A DNA stretch of 64,000 nucleotides from Kalaharituber pfeilii (GCA_015179045.1 WHUZ01000010.1:372001-436000), one strand, 5' to 3'. Shown: positions 20,284-31,203, counted from the first letter of the stretch. Notes: a model not told the origin generated them from the letters alone. Program-made: numbers and translations.

Positions 20284-22146
20284 CCGTCCCCCTTTCTTCC
20301 CAGTTGGTCGTCCCCTTCTCAGGCTTCTTCTGGTCTGCGGATCTCTCTCCGGTAATCCTAATATCTCCCCTTCCTCTCCCTCTACTTCCTCGTGACACTC
20401 CTGGGTCTCTCCTCCTCGCTTTCGTGCTTGTTGTCATTCCCGGAGTTGTCTCTGCTGTTAGTGGTGGCGTGTCCGGCATCAGAGTGTCTCACTCCATGTG
20501 GGCTTTCTTTGCTTCATGCGGGTGTTTACTGTCTCCCAGGCTTGTGTTGCTCTATTCCACTTCTTCCATGCGTTCCATGGGTGGGGGTACCGCGTTCCAT
20601 GGGTGGGGGGTACCACGTTCGTTTCTATCCATTCCATGGGTGGGGATACTGCGTATTTGTTTTCTCCCAGGGGCGTGTCGCTCCCTTCTTCTTTTTCACT
20701 TCGTACTGTGAGTGGAGGTGCCAATGCTCCCCTTGGTACGCACTTCGTCCGTTTTGATGCCCTCCCTGGGCAGTCTTCTTCCTCCGCTAGATCTCGTTTA
20801 GTCTCTTGGTCTGCTTTGTGCCTGGCCTCACCGTCGGCTGCAGCTTGATCCATGCATCCTACTTCGTCTTCCTCCGTAGGCTGGCTGTGTCCCTGCTCCT
20901 CTACTTCCAGGTCCTTTGGCCATTCTAAGAACTATTGATACCTGTCTATCTTTGTCTGTAGGTTGTCTATCTGTTTAGTGAGTACCTTCAAAGCTCCAAA
21001 CAAATCCTCTTAGGTTCTCTTCATCGAGAACATGTCCTAGCTCTAGATTTCTAGGGCGTGCACTATCGATCTCAACCATCCTCCTTCACTCTCTTTTGGA
21101 GCTTCGTGGTTAAAAATATCCTCTACTATGCCTCTCTTGATTCTCTCTCTTTCCTTGGCGAGCCAGTTTACGATCAGGTATCTCAACCTTTCTTCTGTAC
21201 TCATTACCTGTACTCAGAACTCTGCGAGCTCGTCTGCGACCTGCTCATCCTTCTTCTCATTCTCTTTTCATGCCCAGTATTCCTTTGCTATCCTCTCTGT
21301 CCACTCCCTCAGGTCCTTATCTGTCTCGTTCCTTCACCGTGTCAGACCGTATCTCTTCTCCAGTCCCCTCAATGCTTCTGCCATCGAGGCTCCCATGTAT
21401 CTTGCCGTTTCCGGTTTGACCCTACCTAGCATCATCTTTCTCTCCCAGTCTCTTGTCTGTCTTACTGCTGCGTTGGTGGTGGTGGTGATGAGGAAGCCTT
21501 CCTCATGCTGGCTTTCGTCTGTGTCGGGTGTAGCTAGTTGGTCCGAGGTTAGTGGTCGTGTCATCGGTTGTGCTGTCTTCGGCCTAGGGGTGTAGCTTGT
21601 ATCATCTCTGAATTGTTGTATCTCCTCTATCCGTATGGCTGTGTGTGTGGATGAGTCACTTTGGTTGCCCTCTTCCTCCTCACATGTCCCCGTATACTCT
21701 TGTGTAGAGCTCGGTACCTCCGCTCTGCTGTCAAATGTGCTCGGAATTGTGTTCAATGGCTTCACCACTATAGTGTCCCCAATTTGGTCCTCCGGGCATC
21801 TCTTGTCCAGTGCCTTACTCCTCTCGATGAAGTCGATAATCTGCTGCATGCTTACCCCCTTTTCTATTATGTCCTTTAAGGTAATCTCCCTCGCCGGTCC
21901 CTCATAGTCTCTGCCTTCTTTCACTTTCCCTCTGCTCACCGCCTCGTTTATGACTTTCTCCATTCTCGTAGCCAATCCGTCCTTCTTCGAGTGTTCGATG
22001 ATGTCGTGGAATTTGTGGAGTGTCCACTGCTTGTCCTCTATAATAAATGTCATATGTTCATGTGACCTCCAGTCTTTTATGCTGTGTAATGTCACAGTGT
22101 TCTTCTCTTTCCTCCCTCTTCCCTCCTTCCTACCCTTTCCTGGCAT
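20284..22146 (-). pseudogene. Family 2 LINE ORF1, minus copy
   Basis: The open part 22146-21334 is 270 residues. It starts MPGKGRKEGRGRKEKNTV and has WRSHEHMTFIIEDKQWTLHK, FHDIIEHSKKDG, YEGPAREITLKDIIEKGVSM and YMGASMAEALRGLEKRYGLT, all shared with 15137-16080. Further downstream are ETPGMTTSTKARRRD-like and SRGSRGRGRGD basic stretches and repeats of HPWN/PMEW (20560-20660). It is less decayed than the plus copy. Frame breaks occur near 21334 and in 20470-20860. Confidence 0.65.
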
Positions 22147-22284
22147 TCTGGCTATTGGTTGTATGGTTCGTTATCTCGACCCGATGTGCGGGTAGTGTGG
22201 CTTGTTTCAGTCTTCAGTTCGTTAGCCCCGTGTGTGACCGTCCGGATGGCCGATAGTGTGTGTGGCTCGTGCTGGCATGGTGGC
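22147..22284 (-). mobile_element. Family 2 LINE 5' UTR (proximal part)
   Basis: This is sequence between ORF1 and the nested LINE-A. Together with 22922-23512 it forms the 5' UTR of the minus-strand family 2 element. Confidence 0.55.
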
Positions 22285-22921
22285 TTTTTTTTTTTTTTTT
22301 TTTTATATCAGTACTCGCGTGCCGCCCAAGGGGCTATGGCGAGGGTCTTTATTAAATAAAAACAAATAAACACTCCCTAACTACTCCTCCTAACTAACTA
22401 CATGTGTTGCCCGCTGAGCTCTCTCGTGATGCGGGTGAAAGGCCCGGTATGTCCTACTTCCGTCCCCTTTCCGAATCATACCGTTCCGTCCTCAACCAAC
22501 GTCCCCCAAGCCTCACCCTCCCAACCTCCGTCTCCCTTTCCAGGTAAGCTACCACCGAACTGGTCTTTTTCCCCTCCTCAACCAGCGTGGTCTTCCTCCT
22601 CAACCAGCGAACTCCAGTGATCCTTCCCAAATCCTTGTTCGCTGCCTCCAACCAGTATTTGACCTTCCCTAGGTCCTTTCGTAGTGCGATCCCGTGAATC
22701 ACTATGCCGGCTTTCCCTCTGGTGGTGGCATCGGGATTGGTTGGAGGGGGGGCGGAGGTGCTCTTGTGGTGGGGGGTCTTCTTTGTCCCTGCCCTATGTC
22801 TCTTGAATGCCGCCTCTTGGCTCGGCAGCGGTTGTCTGGCAGTTGAGGGCGGGGGGGTTTTGCTCGAGGGTGGAGTGGGGGTGGGGGTTTCCCTGACAAC
22901 CCCCGTGTCGGGTGGAGCTCC
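22285..22921 (-). mobile_element. 5'-truncated ORF1-bearing LINE, tail type A
   Basis: The 11-bp duplication GGCATGGTGGC flanks it (22274-22284 and 22922-22932). Minus-strand content is the ORF1 C-terminal half (ending at 22454), 3' UTR with AATAAA, type A hairpin (CTCGC/GCGAG) and poly(A). It is nested in a family 2 5' UTR. Confidence 0.92.
22454..22921 (-). pseudogene. LINE-A ORF1 C-terminal fragment
   Basis: An open fragment with proline-rich sequence, EAAFKRHRAGTKKTPHHK, then AGIVIHGIALRKDLGKVKYW, TGVRWLRRKTTLVEEGKK, TSSVVAYLERE and VRLGGRWLRTERYDSERGRK. It lacks the N-terminus because reverse transcription stopped early. The apparent upstream methionine is host sequence. Confidence 0.75.
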
Positions 22922-23512
22922 GGCATGGTGGCTTGTCATCCTTCGTCGATGTGAGTGTCTTTTCGCTGGATTGGGTGTGGCTTCTGCAGATCCTTGGTGC
23001 CTGGGAAAAGTGTGCTCTGTAGGTGGCTCTATGTCGGGTGGTGGGCTGTACGGGTGGCGTGTGTGGTTTGCGCTGGTCGATGTGATATATGATCAGTCTG
23101 AAATGGCTGGTATATGATCCGTCCTTGTGATTGGGTCGATGGGCAGGTCGTTTTGTCTTCTAAGATTGTTGCATTTTCTTTGGCCCACTGCCTGTTGCTG
23201 AGGGTGCGTATTTTTGTGGTGTGTGAGGCCTCTGATGGGGTCTCATGATGTCCCCGCTGTCAAGGTGACCGCGCGGGCTGGAGAGAGTTGGGGAGGTTGA
23301 TGGAGGTTCTGGAGGACTTTCTAAAGGCGTTGATGGCTGTTGCCCTGGGGAAAGGTGCCTGAATGATCGTTTCCTGTCAGTATTTGGGGGTCCCCTCGGG
23401 CGTCGGGATGAGGGGCGTCGTTTGTGATTGTCTGCTTGTCGTTAGCTGTCTTGTCGGTCGAGATACGGCCTCGGTCACGTGATGTTAGACGTGGCCCGAG
23501 GAGGTTGTAGAC
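22922..23512 (-). mobile_element. Family 2 LINE 5' UTR (distal part)
   Basis: It aligns inverted with 13216-13668 and 62595-63160 (CGTGACCGAGGCCGTATCTC). The 5' end abuts a decayed type B tail remnant at about 23513-23550. Confidence 0.65.
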
Positions 23513-23834
23513 CCCGCATGCAGCTGTTCGCCATAGCAGGGCAATGCGAACAGGCAAACATCAGTTGTCTGTAGGACTTTTATATTTCAGTGTGATATGC
23601 AAATTTATAATACGCTGATAGCAGTTAGGCAGGTTGATCAGTTCGTGGTGTGTGGTAACGGTGGCCCTGCGCTGAGGGAATTGGGAGGTACAGCAGGGCG
23701 CAAGGGGGCAAAGGGGGAGGCAGAGGAGAATAAACGTCAGAACACCTAGCTAGATGCTAATACTGGGAGAGGAGCAAGCTCTCCTAATGTTTAAGAATTT
23801 CGTGAGTGTTTTAAGTTTCCATCGACTTGAGCTA

Positions 23835-24299
23835 CCACCGCCACCAACACCAAAGCCACAGGTGGCACCACCTCAATCACCACCGCCACCAACACAAAAG
23901 CCACAGGTGGCACCACCCCCATCACCAGTTTCGCCGGCGGGGAAGAACACACGGTCGAGACAGGAGGAAGCGGCTCGGGGTAAAGACAAGGGTAAAGGAC
24001 GAGCGCCTCCTCCACCGAGGGAACTGAGGGCCCAGGTCCAGTCGGGGATCGTTGTACACGGGGTGGCGCTGAGAAGGGACTTGGGGAAGGTGCAACGATG
24101 GCTGGGCGAGGACAACAAGGGTCTGAAGAAAATTGTCGGGGTTCGTTGGTTGCGAAGGAAAGACCTCTTGGTAGGGGAAGGAAAGAAGACGAGCTCCATA
24201 GTGGTTTTTCTGGAGGATCATCAGGACGTAGACAAGGTTAGACTCGGAGGTAGATGGTTGAGGGCGTCTCAGGACGAGGCCGAAAGGGGACGTAGGTGA
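23835..24299 (+). pseudogene. LINE-A ORF1 C-terminal fragment
   Basis: An open fragment with two in-register repeats of about 42 bp encoding PPPPTPKPQVAPP-like sequence, a basic linker (ARGKDKGKGRAPPPP), then SGIVVHGVALRRDLGKVQRW, VGVRWLRRKDLLVGEGKK and VRLGGRWLRASQDEAERGRR. It is close to the copy at 151-810. Confidence 0.75.
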
Positions 24300-24488
24300 G
24301 GTAAAACGGCTGGGCGCCTTTCTCCCCGCGAAACAATGGAAACAGCGGGAAACACATGTACTTAGGTCGGGGTTAGGATTGGGGTTTTTGTAGGCGGGAA
24401 TGTTTCTGTCGTGGCTGTTAACCTTTTTTTTTTTTTACTTATATAGCACAACATCGCCATAGCCCTTAGGGCGGCCTGCGATTAATGA

Positions 24489-24522
<34 letters not shown>
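23835..24522 (+). mobile_element. 5'-truncated ORF1-bearing LINE, tail type A
   Basis: The perfect 14-bp duplication ATCGACTTGAGCTA is at 23821-23834 and 24523-24536. Content is the ORF1 C-terminal half (ends at 24299), 3' UTR, type A hairpin (ATCGC/GCGAT) and poly(A). The right arm of the inverted duplication has an uninterrupted site at about 52800-52815 (CTCAAGTCGAT). Confidence 0.95.
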
Positions 24523-24525
<3 letters not shown>

Positions 24526-24797
24526 GACTTGAGCTAAATCTGGCGTTGTGCCAGTGTGGGGCAGTGACGCCAAGAGGTTTGTTGTACCTTTAATCCCTTG
24601 CGCTCCCAGCAGCCCGCTCCTCTAGGCGGCAGTCAGAATCTGATAAAAAACACTCGTGACAGGCATCATGTGATTTGCATATCTGATACTTTAGATCGCC
24701 AAATCTCTCGGGGCGCCCCAATCTGCACTAGAACTGCGCTAGCGACGTGCTCCTTTCTCTATATTCGCTTCTTCATCATTCCAGCTGCATCTCATTC

Positions 24798-24852
24798 ATT
24801 TTTTTTTTTTTTAAATATCAATGATCGCATGCCGCCTAAGGGCTATGGCGAT
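24798..24852 (-). mobile_element. LINE-A tail-only insertion (shared ancestral)
   Basis: The minus-strand type A hairpin and poly(T) are flanked by ATCTCATTC at 24789-24797 and 24853-24861. It is orthologous to the insertions at 6208 and 51780. Confidence 0.9.
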
Positions 24853-24861
24853 ATCTCATTC

Positions 24862-25127
24862 TTTTTTACTGCGAAATACAATCTCAGTACCGCTAGATTG
24901 TTTGCATTTTAAGACTATCAATCCTCCAGATTGGCGCATCTCTCATAAAGCAACCCGTCATGTGGTAACGGTATGCAACGTGCAATGATTTCAGGGTTTC
25001 TAACGATTTTTCTGATTATGTCTCAATCTGCTGTGAAAGCGGCTCATGTTTGGTAAATCAAATGTGGCAATACCAGCGATTTTAAAGTACGCATGTAAAG
25101 TAAATACCTAATTGGGCAGCTGCGTTT
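24862..25127. other. Non-coding segment upstream of gene 3
   Basis: It aligns inverted with 51180-51440 (for example GCAACCCGTCATGTGGTAACGG). No gene is visible. Confidence 0.5.
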
Positions 25128-25144
25128 GGAGGCCTGAATGCCAA
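25128..25144 (+). promoter_or_regulatory. Conserved upstream motif (gene 3)
   Basis: GGAGGCCTGAATGCCAA, one base different from genes 1, 2 and 4, is followed by ACCCCTCCCGAATTTATCAG. It lies about 470 bases before the start codon. Confidence 0.4.
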
Positions 25145-25599
25145 GCCTATCGTTGAGGCTGGTTCACATGTTCCTGCATGGGGACAGGGCTAATAGCTGC
25201 ATAACCCCTCCCGAATTTATCAGCTTAACTTCGATAACAAAACTGCCTCATTCTTGAGGTCTCCGTTCAGCCAAACTGCAGGACACAATCATCCAAAGCA
25301 CTACATTCAGGTTCTGCACTGCCTTCCCAAATATTGTCATTCCAGACTCAATTCAGGCTCATCCCACCGATACTCTTCCGTGGACTCACTCTCCCGTTCC
25401 GTGAGGATTCATCTATCGCGCCCCGAGACATCACTCGCTATACTGCTCCTCCAATTCCTACTCTGGTTTAGTCTACTTCGCCGCCCAACTCCAAGCTTCC
25501 TAGAGAACGTTGATCCATTTTCCCATTGCTCATTTGTCCGTTCAACTTTGCGTTTGCAAATAAGGCGACCTAGTCTTGATTGAATTCATCGATGAGACA

Positions 25600-26844
25600 A
25601 TGTCACAAAAAGGTAGTGTCGCGCGATCACATTATAAAGGGTTGCACCGCTAATGCCCGTTTTCGAAGGGAACCTCACTGTCTATGTCCCGCAGCTTGGC
25701 GCTTCCTCACCCGTTACCCTCCTGGTGCCAGTTGGAACATCAGACCAAGCTACTAACAATAGAAAGGATATTGCATCAGACATTGACCGCTTCCTGCAGG
25801 GATTGCCCTCTGAGGATCAAGACGTCGGATCCAATCAATCCTCCATCAGCCCAACTCAAGGCAACTGGATCCTATTTGACGTTGAAAGGCTTACTTTCAT
25901 ACATAGGGCCACTTTGAATATATACATGGAAAATCTTTCCCCGCAATTTCTTGAAGGCAAAAGTTATGTATTATTGTCTTCACAGGCCTCATTTCGATTC
26001 ACTCGCCATACAAGGTGCAGAACCTTTCTATGTAAGTCTATACTGCTCATTGCAACAAGTCAACTGGATTGCACTAAATCTTGACCATGTTAGATGCCGT
26101 ATTTTGCGTTTTTCCGCAAAAAATTCCATACCGCTCAGTGAAAGATTTTTTGAAGCATCGGGCAAGGATACATTGTCTTCCTTGTGCTTTCATGAACCCA
26201 CTGCAGTTCCTTGTTTCCGTACGGCGATTTTCATTTCCTCGGCCAACTTGCCTACATGATAAAGATCAGGCACTCAAGTTTTTCAATGCTAAACCTTTGG
26301 TCGCACCGTGGCACGACAATCCCGGCGCGGCGCCCGGGGGATACCCAACAATGTTAGCAGCAACACCAGATCGAGGACAAGTGTCATATTATGTTGCGCT
26401 TTGGATCCCGGGCTACGCATTACCATGGGACGTAATCATTAGATCCCAAGTAAGCTTGCGGTTTCTCATCCATTTGCATCCATATTTATGCTGCTCCTCT
26501 GAATGCTTCATACTAACTTTCGTAACTCATAGAGCGTACAGTTGAACCTCGAAGCTGCGATTTCAAACTTCCTTCTGTACTTGCGTAACGACACAACAAA
26601 CTCAATCAAGCCTATCATACCTGTATTCCAAGATAACTGGGCCCTCATCAACTTTGAAACCCAGCAGGTCATTCCCAAGATTTTCGTGAACAATATTGCA
26701 CTTCAGGTTTCAAAAAGCGAAACGTTCATTCTAGCACCGATCACCCTAGCATCAATGGCCATTGAATTTTTGGAAGTCATCAAGGGCGGCGGAGTGCCGG
26801 CATGGGAGAACTACTGGAAGAACTACGCGGCATTGAGCACGTAA
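25600..26844 (+). CDS. Four-exon family protein, gene 3
   Basis: Exons are 25600-25612, 25669-26031, 26094-26449 and 26533-26844, giving 347 codons. Exon 1 encodes MSQK and one base. Intron 1 is only 56 bp. Conserved blocks are GNLTVYVPQLGASSPVTLLV, NWILFDVERLTFIHRATLNI, YMENLSPQFLEGKSYVLLSS, LWIPGYALPWDVIIRSQ, DNWALINFETQQVIPKIFVN, FILAPITL and GGGVPAWENYWKNYAALST. Exon 3 is about twice as long as in genes 1 and 2 and adds RPTCLHDKDQALKFFNAKPL and a YPTMLAATPDRGQVSYYVA stretch. The stop codon lies inside the 17-bp target duplication of a LINE tail inserted just after it. Gene 5 is its partner in the inverted duplication and is nearly identical. Confidence 0.75.
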
Positions 26845-26848
26845 GCGC

Positions 26849-26904
26849 TTTTTTTTTTTTTTTGTTCATATCATTTATCGCGTGCCGCCCCGTGGGCTAT
26901 GGCG
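26849..26904 (-). mobile_element. LINE-A tail-only insertion at the stop codon of gene 3
   Basis: The type A hairpin in minus orientation is flanked by the 17-bp duplication ATTGAGCACGTAAGCGC (26832-26848 and 26905-26921), which contains the TAA stop. Gene 5 has an empty site at 49340-49365. Confidence 0.95.
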
Positions 26905-26921
26905 ATTGAGCACGTAAGCGC

Positions 26922-27297
26922 GAGCACTACGGTCAAGTTGTCAAGTCAATTTCTATGTACATGTGGTAACTGACCGGCAACGGGATATTCATTTACACAA
27001 TTATTACAAACAGGACCATGCCCGTATTATTCTTATATAGTGATATACGAACTATGTTCATCTTGCCTTGCTTCTCATCGTGACTCATGATATACCATTG
27101 TGGTCAACGGGGGCTATCTAGTAGTTTTTTTTTTTTTTCAAAGCTTGCAAGCGTTACTTTGTAGATCCCACTTAGCTCCTTTGATTGATTCGAAATCCTG
27201 CTCGTGTTGTATCAAGATTAAACGTTGAGGCTGCAATTTGGTAGTATGTTCAAGAGCAAGTTTGCCTTGTAAGGTGCACAGGCCTACCCAGAGAGCA
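26922..27297. other. 3' flank of gene 3
   Basis: It aligns inverted with 48720-49340. No separate gene is seen. Confidence 0.5.
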
Positions 27298-27353
27298 GTG
27301 TTCCCAACCGGTATGCCGCCGACCAGGCCGACCAGGGCAAGGTTCTAGATGGG

Positions 27354-27988
27354 GAAAACCTTTTTTTCCCCTGTTCTCATGACGCCACTGAGATTTTTCC
27401 CCTGTGCAAGTTTCAGATGATCAACTAATACTATTTTATTCAGTGTATTAATAATATCACATATCATGAGATTTCAATGCAATAAGGCATTGATTCTAGG
27501 CAAATATGCGACCTTTGAACTTCAATGTAGTTTGCATGTTGAAATTCAATACAATATATCTTGTCACATATTTTATATATATCTCATTACGTATATTCTG
27601 GTCATATATGTTATATTCTAATCGCATATTTCATTTTAAGTTCATAATACTAGAATATTACATAGAACTATAATATTATAATGAACTAAATAAAGTATAA
27701 AAGTTTCTTATTTCTTGATTGCATTATTAAAGTTCAATAACATATTTTATTATGAACTTGAAAAAAATATGGGACTAGAAACTATATATTGAATATGCAA
27801 TTATATTGAAGGTTCAATAGTTGCATATTTCGCTATAAATGAGTAGAATTAAGGATTTATTGCATTGGCGTACAATGCTATGTAATATTATGAATAGACT
27901 AAATAATATAGTATTAGTTGATCATCCGAAACTTGAACAGGGGAAAAATCTCAGTGGCGTCATGAATACAGGGGAAAAAAAGGTTTTC
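27354..27988. mobile_element. Palindromic AT-rich MITE (635 bp)
   Basis: About 85 bases at each end are inverted repeats (GAAAACCTTTTTTTCCCC to the ATTAGTTGATCAT region). The interior is about 80 percent A+T. The right arm of the duplication lacks it between matching flanks (near 48640-48680), so it arrived after the duplication. The target duplication is unclear. Confidence 0.72.
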
Positions 27989-28339
27989 TGGTTCCACATG
28001 GCCTAGGCCGGTCTGGGCGGTTTCAGGCCTTCCAGACTGCCCAGGCCGTTTAAGCAATTCAGGGAGGTTACGAGGGCCATCTTCAGGTTACTTGGACACG
28101 GATACCTTTCTAGACTTTTTTTATTGAGCAGCGCTTTTTGCAGGTATTCAGATAAGTAATTTTTTTCTTAGTATTGCTTGACTGTATATTAATTTCTTAT
28201 TAGTACTGCATCGAGACAGACATTCCAATCACCGGTACTAGTGATGATGATTCCTTTAGTAATCTTCACTCTCCATAGTGTAGTTTAAGTTTTGATCTTG
28301 CATCGACGATTCCCTGCAGTCAAATCTGATGCCGAAATT

Positions 28340-28386
28340 ATTTTTTTATTTCAGTACTCGCGTTCCGCCCTATGGGCTATGGCGAG
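28340..28386 (-). mobile_element. LINE-A tail-only insertion
   Basis: The minus-strand type A hairpin (CTCGC/GCGAG, triloop ATA on the tail strand) follows a short poly(T). The right arm at about 47965-47985 reads through without it. The target duplication is short or decayed (AAATT-like). Confidence 0.75.
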
Positions 28387-28443
28387 GAAAATTTGGGATA
28401 CAAAAATCTGGTGCGACAAAGTTGGATTTGCCAGTATGGTGTC

Positions 28444-28510
28444 TGTTTTTTTTTTTTTTTTTTTTTTTTTCACGTGACCCCGCATGCAGCTGTTCGCCAT
28501 GGCAGGGCGA
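28444..28510 (-). mobile_element. LINE-B tail-only insertion
   Basis: Poly(T) plus the inverse of tail B is flanked by the 12-bp duplication CAGTATGGTGTC at 28432-28443 and 28511-28522. Confidence 0.93.
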
Positions 28511-28823
28511 CAGTATGGTGTCGAAGCTGTGCATGGTAATGGAAAGCGACACTGGCAATGTAAAATCTGCAAGCAAAATCCTAAACATTAGAGAATGAGG
28601 TATACGTAGAAGTTAGAGTACGTTCTGTATATAGCTACTGTATAATCACCCTTGAATGGACCTGGTCTGAATGGCCTGGGCGGCCTGCGCCTGATCAGGC
28701 CGCCTGGACCGGCGTGGGTGGATCTCACGGCCGGCCTGTTGGGAACAATGCTGCAGAAGTTGGTCCGGCTTGGCAAAGTAAATTTAATATCATGCCTTAC
28801 TCGCTGGGAGGCAGCCCGCATTT

Positions 28824-28840
28824 GGAGGCCTGAACGCCAA
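28824..28840 (+). promoter_or_regulatory. Conserved upstream motif (gene 4)
   Basis: GGAGGCCTGAACGCCAA, followed about 35 bases later by CCCCTCCCAAATTTATCAGC, is about 260 bases before the start codon of gene 4. Confidence 0.45.
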
Positions 28841-29086
28841 ACTAATCTTCAAGTTGTATGGTTGCATTGCCCCTCCCAAATTTATCAGCTTATCTCGAAT
28901 GCCGAAACCAGCTCATCCTGAAGTCTGCATTCTATCGACCTTCAGGCCACAGTCACTCAAAGCCCACGTCTAGTCCGTTCCAAACATTTTGATTTTAGAA
29001 TCTCCAGAATCTCAGCTTCGCGTTTCCATAGACTCGGAAGCGTTCCAATTTCTCAATTATATCAACTCAGTTAGGCCCATCACATA

Positions 29087-31046
29087 ATGTCACGAAAAGG
29101 TATTTCGTCACCCATTATTCCGTTTACAATATGAAGTATTGGGGTCCTAAGGCACTTTTTCATAGGGGAACTCACTATCTATGTCCCGCAGCTTGGGACT
29201 TCTTCACAATGAATCCAACAGGCCAGGCCAGGCCAGGCCAACCGGAGGCCTGGACTGGCCTGGACCGTGAAATTCTGGGCCTGGCCTGGCCTGATTATTC
29301 AGGCCAGGCCGTGAGGGCCGCCTGGACCGGCCCAGGCGGCCTGAAACAATCAGGCCAATCAGGCCGGTTCAGGCCATTCAGGCCGGTTCAGGCCATTCAG
29401 GCCGGTTCAGGCCATTTAGGCCGGTTCAGGCCGACCAGGCCATTTACGTAAATTCAAGCGATTTTGGAATTTAACCCAGGTGAATTAGATTTTAATAGTC
29501 CTGGATATTTCCACTATCAGTAATTGACAGTTGCGCATCAGGTATCATCATCGAAGAATTGAGTCCAGTCTGTTGTATTATCTGGAAGGTCCATCATTTC
29601 TAAAATATTTCTTCCTATATATACTTGAATACAAAGTGTGATACATACTTGACAAAAGTCGTAGACCGCTGCTGTTAAAAATTCTAGACATACGGGAGAT
29701 TCTACTCATTTAAATACTCAAACAATCTGGTAAATGCTGGCCTCAATTCAGCTGGATAGCTGTGGAGTGATTCGTTTAATTGGCCTGAACCGGCCTGATT
29801 GGCCTGGACCGGCCTGCTTGGCCTGGACCGGTCCAGGCGGTTTCAGTCCAATGCAGATCACGGCCTGTTGGATTCATTGCTTCTTCACCCATTACCCTAC
29901 TTGTACCTATGGGATTGCCTTCCGAATCTAAGGATAAATCAAATATCGCATCAGATATTGATAGTTTTCTCCAGAGATTGCCCTCTGTGGAGCAAAACAC
30001 AGAACTTAGTAATTTCAGCATAAACCCATCTACAGGGAACTGGATTCTCTTTGACATTCGAAATCATGCCTACATTCACAGGGACATCTTGAATCTATAT
30101 GTACAAATGCTATTGCCAGAGTACCTGGAGAATATGAGTTATATTCTATTGTCCTCACAGGCCTCGTTCCAATTCACCAGTGATGCACTCGGCCAAAGCT
30201 TTCTGGGTAAGTCCATACACCTCTTGCTACACGAATTTTGTTGCACGTGAATGCGATCGTTGTCACTAAACTCTTGCTCCATGATTTTAGAAACTTTAGC
30301 GAAGCTTTTTCCACAAAAATTGCCATTCCCCACGATGGGGCATTTTTTGAACCATAGAGCACACATTCGGTGTTATCCTTGTTCTCTCCAGGGCACGTTT
30401 AACATGATACAGTTCCTAGGTTGTATACCGTTACCGTTTCCTCGAGCAACTTGTTCGCATGACAAAGCCGAGGCACGGGAGTTTTTCCACCCTACCCCTT
30501 TTGTTTCACCGTTGCATGACCCGACGGTGAGGAAATTTCTAACAACGGCAGCTCGGGCACCCCTGCTGCATTATGTTGGCCTTTGGATACCCGGTTTTGC
30601 ACTACCATGGCATTTAGCCTTCGTAAGTTTGATTTGCTCCATTGAACCCTACTGAAGTAATGATAACATTTACAGTATCCTTGCTCATACTGCTCCTTTG
30701 TGTGTTGCTTCGTACTGACTCTCAAAACTCTCAGAGCATACATATAAAGCTCGATATCGCGATCTCAAATTTTCTTCTTCAATTGCATCACGACACAAGC
30801 AACTCACTTAACTCCATCATACCCATACCACAAGATAACTGGGTCCTCATCGCCTTTGAACCCCAGCAAGTCATTCCTAAGGGGTTCGTGAATAATATTG
30901 AACTTCGGTCAGGCCAAGACAATACCTTCCTACTAGCACCAGTCACCTTAACAAGACTGGCCACTGAACTTTTAGCATTGATCAAGGAGGGCGGGGTGCC
31001 GGCCTGGGAAAATTACTGGAAAAACTATGTACAACAGACAATGTAA
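29087..31046 (+). pseudogene. Four-exon family gene 4, exon 2 split by a hAT-like element
   Basis: Exons are 29087-29099, 29166-30206 (containing the 673-bp element plus one duplicated octamer at 29207-29887), 30291-30622 and 30735-31046. Leaving out the element and one duplicate gives an open frame of 338 codons with no other defect. Conserved blocks are ELTIYVPQLGTSS, GNWILFDIRNHAYIHRDILN, LSSQASFQFTSDALGQSFLG, LWIPGFALPWHL, DNWVLIAFEPQQVIPKGFVN, FLLAPVTL and EGGVPAWENYWKNYVQQTM. It has the long exon 3, as in genes 3 and 5. The gene is probably inactive while the insertion remains, although the lack of other damage means the insertion is recent or excisable. Confidence 0.78.
29207..29879. 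mobile_element. hAT-like element with GGCC repeats (673 bp)
   Basis: Perfect 18-bp terminal inverted repeats (CAATGAATCCAACAGGCC and its inverse) are flanked by the 8-bp duplication CTTCTTCA at 29199-29206 and 29880-29887. Dense CAGGCC/GGCCTG repeats lie next to both ends, as is usual for transposase binding sites in hAT elements. There is no transposase gene, so it is non-autonomous. Confidence 0.93.
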
Positions 31047-31203
31047 GGCGGCGTAGGGCTACGGATGGAAGCAGGAAAGGTAAGTTGCGAGTCAATTGCT
31101 ACACTAGGTTCAACTCGCAGTGTCATTTAGAGTCTGAGCACGAGAACAAGTGTTTATTTGAGCTGACTTCTGTAACTAAATAGACAGGCAGCAAAATTAT
31201 ACT
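31047..31203. other. 3' flank of gene 4
   Basis: A short non-coding stretch resembling the flanks of genes 1 and 2 (AGGAAAGGTAAGTTG). Confidence 0.4.

Larger units (their letters stand above)
27298..28748. mobile_element. GGCC-rich, hAT-like element (left-arm copy)
   Basis: It starts CAGTGTTCCCAACCGG and ends GGCCTGTTGGGAACAATG, which is an imperfect inverted repeat, with many GGCCTG/CAGGCC subterminal copies at both ends. The partner in the right arm spans about 46622-48718. I find no 8-bp duplication, so it is old or composite. No transposase frame is visible. Confidence 0.55.
23676..29151 (+). repeat. Left arm of a large inverted duplication
   Basis: From CTGAGGGAATTGGGAGGTAC to GGGGTCCTAAG this segment matches 52962-45594 read backwards. 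It includes gene 3 (partner gene 5), the GGCC-rich element, and the exon 1 region of gene 4 (partner at 45646-45658). Differences between the arms are mostly insertions in one arm, each with an empty site in the other. Confidence 0.85.
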
